Shown one piece after another: positions 56,801 to 64,000 of a stretch of DNA of 64,000 nucleotides (position 1 is its first letter; each line of letters begins with the position of its first letter). A model generated the notes under the pieces. The model did not search any database, had not been told where the DNA came from, and worked only from the letters and a program-made list of their open reading frames with translations. Source of the stretch: Beverwykella pulmonaria. Its lineage: Eukaryota > Ascomycota > Dothideomycetes > Pleosporales > Melanommataceae. The stretch lies in NCBI GenBank assembly GCA_001599595.1, contig BCHH01000008.1, positions 974,220-1,038,219 on the forward strand, written 5' to 3'. The position numbers were made by a program, and so were the translations under genes.

Positions 56801-59232
56801 CTCAGCATTCTGGTTTGTACAAGGACCTAGAGCCAGAGGCTGCCCTTGATTGGCGGCCGACATCTCGCGGTTCAGCTCAACTTTCAGTTGTCCCCCAGAG
56901 AAGGTCACTCTCTGAAGGTCGACACCGAATGCATTCATTCCGGCGGCGAGGGTCGACAAAAACCTCGGCAGCGCGCTCTATGTCACTCAGGAGACACGCA
57001 TCTTATAACAGTGGGCTGAGCAGGCATCAGGCTGGAGCCAGCATTGCGACTTTCCAGACTATGTCGTCAGACAACGATCCATTCTTCTTGGATCGCCAGC
57101 CAGCCGACTCAGCTGCACCTGCTCGTCAACTTCGACGCCGACCGGGAGGCGATCTCCGTGCGGTAGATAACGTACACGACCTCGAGTATATGCAGCGCCC
57201 GCATTCTACCGGCACTATCTCCAATCGCTCCCATTCGGTCGCCAACTCAGTCATTTTGCATTCGGTTCGCTACATGGAACCAGCAACTGAGGCTGTTGAC
57301 CGGACTGAACATAAGCAAGAACAAGAACAAGAACCAGAACAAAAGAAAGAACAAGAGCAAGAGAATGAAGTTCCAAAGAAGAAAGCCGTGTCTTTGGTGG
57401 ATACCCACTCATCGCAGCCAAACTTACGGCCGTCTTTCGAAGCAGAAGTTGCGAAACTTGCCGCACTTCCCGATGACACTGACGATGATGGCGGGATCGA
57501 GTCTGCGCTGATGAAGTTGGAGGGACGATATGAAAAGAAATCCCCTGATACATCCCCAAGGGAGACAATCGATCCAGACACTTACCAGATTACCGGTATT
57601 CCTGTTGGATCTTCAAATCCCTCTTATATTCCATCCGATCAAGACTCTTCACACACTAAAAGTTATGCCAAGACGGACGACGTCTTTCATCGACCTCTAG
57701 CTCCACCTGAAGCAGAGGGCCAGGGAATGTATCGGTTGTCAGGCGAAAACTTCATTCGACGTGTTCCTGCTACCAACTCTGGAGTGGATTCGGAGGACTC
57801 TTACTCTTCGGTTCCGCTCCTGGACCGCGGTCTCAGCGACATCGTAACTTCGCCACGGTCAAGGACATTAGACACTATGAGATCTTCAGCGAAACCTGCG
57901 CCGTTGCAACCAACTACTTCCCGAAGCAATGAGCAGGTCACTTCTGCAAACTCGTCCATTGAGTACGTTATCGAAACCGACAGCATGAGAAGAATTCCAA
58001 GGGACGGCACTCTGCCGAGATCATCTTTTACCCGCGAGTCCTTCCTCCTCGACGACGGTGAAGAACTCAGTGATGACGATGATTCTGGCATGCGCTCGCG
58101 ATCAGATGCCACCAGTCACGGCGTAAGAAGCTTCTTCGACGATGAACCAGCGACCATGGAGAATGAGGAGGGCACGCTGCCGATGCATCCCATGCGCCAT
58201 CCACCAACTCCACCGCTCACTGCAAATCGGCTGAAGGAATCATTGCCTCGAGTCGACACTACCGTTTTCGATCGCGGGCTGCCCACACCTGGACTGACGC
58301 CGACTTCACGCCTAAACAATCAACCGTTCGGCAATGTAACGCCGGTGGAGCCGGCAATTGAGTTGCAGGAGCTCAAGAAAGACAAAACTCCTTCCCCACC
58401 TGCGCATCTACCTTTCATTCTAGCGTATGACTCGGAAACTCTGGCTCAGCAATTCACGATTGTGGAGAAAGACGCCTTGGACGAAATCGATTGGAAGGAG
58501 TTGATTGAACTCCGATGGAAGCAGTCCTCTCCTCAGATCCGCGATTGGGTTCAATATCTTCGCACCCAGGAGGCCAGGGGCGTTGACGTCGTCATCGCAC
58601 GTTTTAACCTGGTCGTGAAGTGGGCTGTATCGGAGTGCATTCTCACAGAGTCAATCGAAGAACGGGCTCGATGCATTGTGAAATATATCCACATCGCAGC
58701 TCACGCTCGCCGGCTCCGCAACTACGCGACAATGTACCAGATCACGATCGCTTTATTGTCAAACGACGTATCCCGACTGAAGAATACATGGGCTCTTGTC
58801 CCAGCTGCCGAACTACAGACAATGAGAGATTTGGAAGCTCTTGTCCAGCCCCTGCGAAACTTCCACAATTTGCGTGTAGAGATGGAGACGGCAACGACGG
58901 AGGAAGGCTGCATTCCATTTATTGGTAAGTGAATTTTATCCTCGGAACTACCAACTCTGGCATCTAACACGAACCAAGGTATTTATACTCGGGATTTAAT
59001 TTACAACGCCCAAAAACCAGCGTTCATCGACGCGCCGCCTGTAGAAGGGGAACGACTTGTAAATTTTGAGCGACACCACACGGCTGCCATGATTGTCAAA
59101 AGCCTTTTGCGCCTCCTCGAAGCGAGCTCCAAGTACACCTTCAAGGCCGAACCAAATATCATCAGTAAATGTCTATGGATGGCTGCCTTGGATGATGAAG
59201 AGATCACAGCGATTAGCCGGACGTATGAATAA
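53868..59232 (+). CDS. LTE1: LTE1-like guanine nucleotide exchange factor
   Basis: Ras-family exchange factor of the Lte1 type; in yeast Lte1 promotes mitotic exit and polarity signalling. Three exons, 53868-54202, 54336-58924 and 58979-59232, give 1,725 aa; donors are GTACGC and GTAAGT. A short basic, coiled-coil-like segment (LAAARRLTTAKRRQAEDARR) begins the protein. The RasGEF N-terminal domain lies at about 340-480 (SPSFLDYELLSDFFLTFRSF). A roughly 950-residue Ser/Pro-rich linker follows, including a Glu/Gln/Lys run near 57306-57370. The catalytic RasGEF domain lies at about 1468-1725: DEIDWKELIELRWKQ, VIARFNLVVKWAVSECILTE, RNYATMYQITIALLS and GCIPFIGIYTRDLIYN joined across the last intron. 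A further 23 open codons follow the stop. Confidence 0.92.
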
Positions 59233-60295
59233 CTGCATGCTCTAGCAACGAACGATCTGATTGCATTTCTACGCAACAACCGCCAGCGAATTCCAGCGAA
59301 TTGAGCGAGCATAATATCTTTTTTTTTCTATTTTCTTCTTCTCTTTCCTTCACTCAGCTCCTTGTCGTATTTGTGAACAAGTACTTTGAGCGCCCCCGGC
59401 GTTGTATCCGCCGACACGACTTACGACCCTGGTCTGCATTTTCTTTGCCTATATATATCTCATCTTGATTCCCAGGCTTATTAGCCAACCTACATATTCT
59501 CCCATAGAATTAATCGCTCACGCTAGAAGGACATGTGTGGGTACTTGGCTCGTTTTGCGTATTTCCTTTACTGGTTATGGTTCCTGTCGGATACTCAGCG
59601 GGTTTGTACGTGGAGAACCGGTGTGGGACTGGAGGGTCTAATGGGATGGCTCGTCTGAAGCTCTGGATGGATTAATCTGAGGCGTTGTTGTTGATATTTA
59701 AGGCGCGCGAGTGTGAGAGGAAGTGATGTGGACATTGGAGATGTTGGAATGAATGTACAGAACGCCCGCCTTTGGGCTTATTGCAATTGGATACGTGTTC
59801 TACCATGTGCAAAACACAATGTAATTGTATTATTAACGTGACCCATTTGTTGTTCACCGCAAGGCTTACATGCTAACAAGATGAATCTCACGTAACACAA
59901 TACTTCATGGTGGGCGGTCTCGCACGGTGGTTCGCGCGCAGCTCACGCGCAGCTCACCCGCTCCTTCCCTCGCGGGGCAGATGATATTCGATCGACAGCC
60001 TGAGCTTCAAATCCGCCCCAATGCGCCATCGTCTTACTCGTACGACGCTTCCCGCAAGATGGCTTCACGCTTGCTCTTCCCGCGATTGACTCTCGTACTT
60101 TCCTTCCCTTTGCGTCGTTGGTGGTCCATAATAGTTCCATAATAGCCAGCCACCGCCCGCGCTTCGAAGCTTTCCAGTCAACTCACCACCTCTTGTTTGC
60201 GCTCCGTTTGCTTCATGCGCCTGTTCTCTACAGGCCTGTAGCATGTTCGACCCAGCTGCGTGGAAACCTATAGGCCTTCTCTACTAGCTATCGCC
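59233..60295. other. Intergenic, no gene seen
   Basis: Begins with 23 codons in frame with LTE1 after its stop, then a T-rich 3' UTR-like stretch. The right side is the promoter of the CorA gene, with a short direct repeat GCGCAGCTCAC near 59936-59956. Confidence 0.5.
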
Positions 60296-62757
60296 ATGGC
60301 TAGTTCTGTTCCAAAGCGCGCGAGGACTGGTCCGCCGCCGCCAATCACTGTCGAAGACACAGCTACAGGAGCCGCGCCAGTACCAACTCCGTCCCCAACA
60401 CGTCCAACAGGTAAGTTTCTCTTCAAATAACGCGCATACCAATGCTAATAGATGCACGCCACAAGCCCGATCTTCCCACGCCTCCGGCACACGCCCAATA
60501 CCCGAGCCCCCGGATCCGAATCTCCGTGCATACCGTAACAGCACATGGGAGAAAGGCCATAAAAGGAAGCCGAGTCCTGGTGTAGAGTGGCACGAGAAGT
60601 GGACCAAGGACAGCTGGAGACAAGGGCGTGTGCTGCTGATCGATTATGTTGCGAAGGACCATACGAAGGAAGGGCGGAGGAAAATCGTAGCGCAGGAATT
60701 CCAGGATATCGGTGGCCTGCGCAGGTTCTACAAGAACCAGGATCTTTCGGAGCAGGCCGCCCTCAGGGTCATTCATGTGCAGAATGCGAGCTGGGCGACA
60801 CAGTACCTGTTACGAAAATTTAACATCGATGCGAGCGACGATTTGGTAGGGACCACGTTTGGCAGATGGGCGAAATACGAGAAACCGCAAAGAAGAGGGG
60901 GCAAGCCAGTGCTGAATGGGAAGACTTTTCGGACGCAGCGCGATCCCTGGCGGGGGATAAGTAGGACTGCCTTTGGGCTCGACTACCTGCGCCACTATGA
61001 GATCAACAAGGTTGCAGACTCTAATTCTGGTATGAAGATGATGGAGTTGAATTCGTTCGATGCGCTGGACCAGCCGGCTTACACACACGATGTCTATGTT
61101 CAGCGTCTTTCTGTCTACGTCCAACTAAGAGACGGAGAACCAGGCCTCCCCGTAGATCCAGATATCAGAAATCCGTATAATCAGGAAGAGCTTAAGGACT
61201 ACCAACGACTAAAGAGACAATATACAGGCATAGATGCTAATGGCCATGAACAGTACACGCCGAAACTCCAGACCCTTGACAACGGGAGCACCATTATCAT
61301 ATTCGAACATTCACAGTCTGGATCTGTCAATGACACGTTGATAGGCGCACGACAAGAGATTGAGCAGCGGTGGAGACGGCTGACGTTTTATCTGCCAAAA
61401 GAGGATGTGGACAATGACGAGACGTTGGCTACCGAGTGCATGGATTTTATACTCCGGGATATTCTCAAAGCACTTTCGTTTGCGTGGGAGAAGTATCTTA
61501 GCATATGTGAGACGCACGTCACTATTCTCGTACGTCTTCAAAATTTCCCATTCATTCCCTGTTGTTGATTTTAACCACGTGGAACAGGAAGATAAGATCT
61601 ACGAAAACCCAGCCGACGAGTCCCGAGCCCCAGAACTTTGGACCAATGGCTCGCTCTGGCTGAAAGTCGAGCGACTGATGTACATACACACTGACATCGT
61701 CAAAGAGATGCGTTACCATCTCAAGGAGCTGGCGCAGGACGATCCTCGAGAAAACGAACACTGGCTCGGCTCTGCCGCAGATGAGCTCGACAAGCTCACC
61801 ACGCAGTTTCAAGAAGGCGTCGTCAAGCCCACCACCAATCTCTCTGACCTTATGTACAAGTCAGTGGGAATCCGCGACGCACGGCACTCGCTGCAGCTGG
61901 GGCTCAGCATGTGGAGGTTGAGTTGGATAACGTTTATATTCCTTCCTCTGACATTCGTTTGTGGATTCTTTGGGATGAATGTCGACATTTTCGAACAGAA
62001 TCCGTCGATCAAGTGGTTCTTCATTTCGGCCATCCCCCTTCTTGTCGTGGTCACTATTCTCTGGTACGGAGTCAAACACACTCTCTCCACCCAGCGACAA
62101 GACCCGCTACGTCGAGGCGTCTATGAATCGCTCTATTACGATCTCTCAACAAACCATCCTACGCTATGGACCCGCCGAGGACCTCGACAAGGCGTTGTGC
62201 CTGTGGGATATTGGAGCGGCATCAAGTGGCGACTCGTAACAAAGTGGTTCGCCGCCGAACGAACACTCACAGCAAAGAGCTACGATCCTGGGGACGAAGA
62301 GATGGGAGTCTGGAGCCGCGTAAAGCGATATCTAGTCAAGCGCTGGCTTGGCGGACTCACCGTTCTCCCGCAGTCCAGTGCCGCTCAAGAACAGGGCGAG
62401 CCCGAGACCGCGGCAGATATTGCCAACGACCTCGGTGCCGTCGGTGAACTGCTCAACCTCGCTACGCCTATCGCGCTTGCCGACGGCGATCCTACGGCTG
62501 CGAGTAGAATACGACACCGCATACCGTTTGATCGATTCAGAAGTTTGAGTCCGACAAGGAGTGATGGGAGGCCGGGTAGTGGGAGGAGTAGTGGGGATGG
62601 GGGTGATGGGGCATCGGGGGTCATGGTTGAAGAGAAGGGGACCAGTGAGGATGAAAGGAGCGGGGATGAACGGGATGGGAGGGAGAGCACCTTTGGGAAA
62701 CGCCTGTATGCCCCGCTTTATCCTGGGGGCGCGGGGATTGTCGCTGGGGGCTTGTAG
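60296..62757 (+). CDS. CorA-type divalent metal ion transporter
   Basis: Member of the CorA/Mrs2/Alr superfamily, which conducts Mg2+ and related ions as homopentamers. Three exons, 60296-60410, 60466-61529 and 61588-62757, give 782 aa. Intron 1 has a perfect TGCTAAT branch site; the AG directly after it must be skipped for the CACAAG acceptor to keep frame. The long N-terminal domain is cytosolic. The transmembrane hairpin sits at about 505-555: LSWITFIFLPLTFVCGFFGM, containing the GMN signature in GFFGMNVDIF, and WFFISAIPLLVVVTILWYGV. A helical stretch (LWLKVERLMYIHTDIVKEMR) precedes it. About 225 residues follow the second membrane segment, ending in a Ser/Gly/Asp-rich tail. The target membrane is not evident: there is no clear mitochondrial presequence, so plasma membrane or vacuole is likelier. 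Confidence 0.9.
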
Positions 62758-63883
62758 ATGGGGAGTGAAGGAGGGCAATGGTAAGACGGACCCGTGTTGG
62801 ATGCAATATCTTCATGTTACATATCTTTTATAGCATATTATGACTCTACAGTATAAAAGTATAAAGCTCTCTAGTCTACTTCTGTGATTTGTTCAGAGGA
62901 CACTGTGCACGACCGAGTCTCACGGCTTGACGCTCTGGCGTGACACACTTGTTTAGGAATCGACTTCTTATCGTGCACTCACTGTTCTGATTCAACATCA
63001 TGCCTGGGAAGCCACGCAATGCCACGAGCCCCATGTCGCCTCGCTCACTACGTTGTCACTCTCGCAGTGAAAAAGGACCGAGCGGAATATTGAGAAGGGT
63101 GCTGTGTTGTCTTGCAATGTTGAACGCAGTTGCGGACTCGTACTCGCCAACCGTGGCCACCTTGAGAATGTGATCCTCTCCCGTGGTGTACGGATATTCA
63201 AGACAATCAGGACGTAGTCTAAACGCGACTTCTCACACAGCTCCCAGGTGCAGCTATTGAGACAAGAACAAGCATAACTGTGATTTGAACTACAAACCAC
63301 ACAGTGAATAATACAACGCCATAGTGACACCCTCCATGCCGTCCTCCTTAAACGCTGTGCTCCTTGGTGTGATGTATTGGAAGACCGAGCTCTACGAGCT
63401 ACGTAATAAAGAGAAAGAAAAGGGTAATATTCTGGTACGTCGTCGTCTTTGAATAGGGCATCCGTCATATATGCAGTTTAGTAATTTCCTACCCTTCATC
63501 GTCTTGCTCCAAGACTCTTGTTAAACAAGGGACGTTTGCCGCAGCACAATGTTGATACTTTGCACAGGCGATGACGCCTTGTAGATTTTTTTTCTGTCAG
63601 TATTGTTGCCGGTCATCGTCTGACAGTCGTTCGTCCAATTGGGGACGTTAGAGCGGATTCGCATTCCGCTGGAATTTGTTAATAGAAATACCCGGACGGA
63701 TAGCAGCCGGTCAAATAGCACAATGCTCCTGTTGTGATGTTGGAATACCTCCGAAGTTTTGCTATGTATGGGAACACTCCACTATAAAATCCCTTGTCTG
63801 GATCTGTGAATGGAAGATTGCAGCATCTGTGACACTCTGAGGCTGGCCGGCAATTTAGATCCTTCTCGATGCAAAAAGTGCAT
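62758..63883. other. Intergenic, no gene seen
   Basis: CorA 3' flank, then moderately AT-rich DNA. A 156-codon minus-strand frame at 62998-63468 has no motif and unconvincing composition. Confidence 0.5.
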
Positions 63884-63999
63884 TAATTGGTGACCTCGAA
63901 GATATCGCCGATGTTCTCAAACTCGAACTTTTCGCAATCGATATCTTGCACGGCGCAAGTACGGCGATTTGCATTTTCTAGTATATATTGCGTATACTT
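63884..63999 (-). CDS. Possible C-terminal end of a gene running off the window
   Basis: Reading the minus strand from the right edge, a frame without ATG stays open to TAA at 63884-63886 and codes KYTQYILENANRR, then TCAVQDIDCEKFEFENIGDI and FEVTN. The composition, with two cysteines and alternating acidic/aromatic residues, looks coding rather than random, but only about 38 codons are visible and I recognise no family. The upstream part lies outside the window. Confidence 0.35.
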
Positions 64000-64000
64000 A

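Overview
This window is nuclear DNA of a filamentous ascomycete (Pezizomycotina). Genes sit on both strands, most are split by introns of about 45-170 nt with GT..AG ends and CTAAC/CTAAT-like branch sites, and several products are fungal in type: an adenylate cyclase with Ras-association, leucine-rich-repeat, PP2C and cyclase domains, an LTE1-type Ras-family exchange factor, a DUF3176 membrane protein and Tps2. Dothideomycetes is my best guess from the general look of the proteins; that is inference. I see no transposon, rRNA, tRNA, CRISPR or biosynthetic cluster.

Layout. 0.4-22.3 kb is a housekeeping block: mitochondrial GatB (-), a two-exon 86-aa fungal protein (-), trehalose-phosphatase Tps2 (-), a Cid1/Trf4-type nucleotidyltransferase with a mitochondrial-like presequence (+), a Ubc4/5-class E2 (-), glutaryl-CoA dehydrogenase (-), FEN1/Rad27 (+), a BRCT protein (-) and an unrecognised fungal protein (-). 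22.3-36.9 kb is gene-poor and repeat-richer, and holds genes that look accessory: a PhzF-family protein (+), a secreted Asn/Gln-repeat protein (+), an F-box protein (-) and a DUF3176 protein (-). 36.9-62.8 kb returns to conserved genes: adenylate cyclase (-), NAF1 (-) divergent from ALG9 (+), a DUF3445 haem-oxygenase-like protein (+), LTE1 (+) and a CorA-type metal transporter (+). A gene fragment on the minus strand may run off the right edge.

The genes do not form one pathway. Loose links are cAMP/Ras signalling (adenylate cyclase with its Ras-association domain; LTE1), stress carbohydrate metabolism (Tps2) and mitochondrial function (GatB, glutaryl-CoA dehydrogenase, perhaps the nucleotidyltransferase).

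Most notable observations: FEN1 needs a 5-nt microexon that carries the codon for its catalytic aspartate; the nucleotidyltransferase gene is followed in frame by about 400 bp of coding-like sequence broken by two stops and one apparent homopolymer frameshift; TPS2 has a likely 5' leader intron whose retention would lengthen the N-terminus; and the secreted protein carries three different tandem repeats. Exon boundaries were read by eye from splice signals and checked for frame continuity; none has transcript support here.
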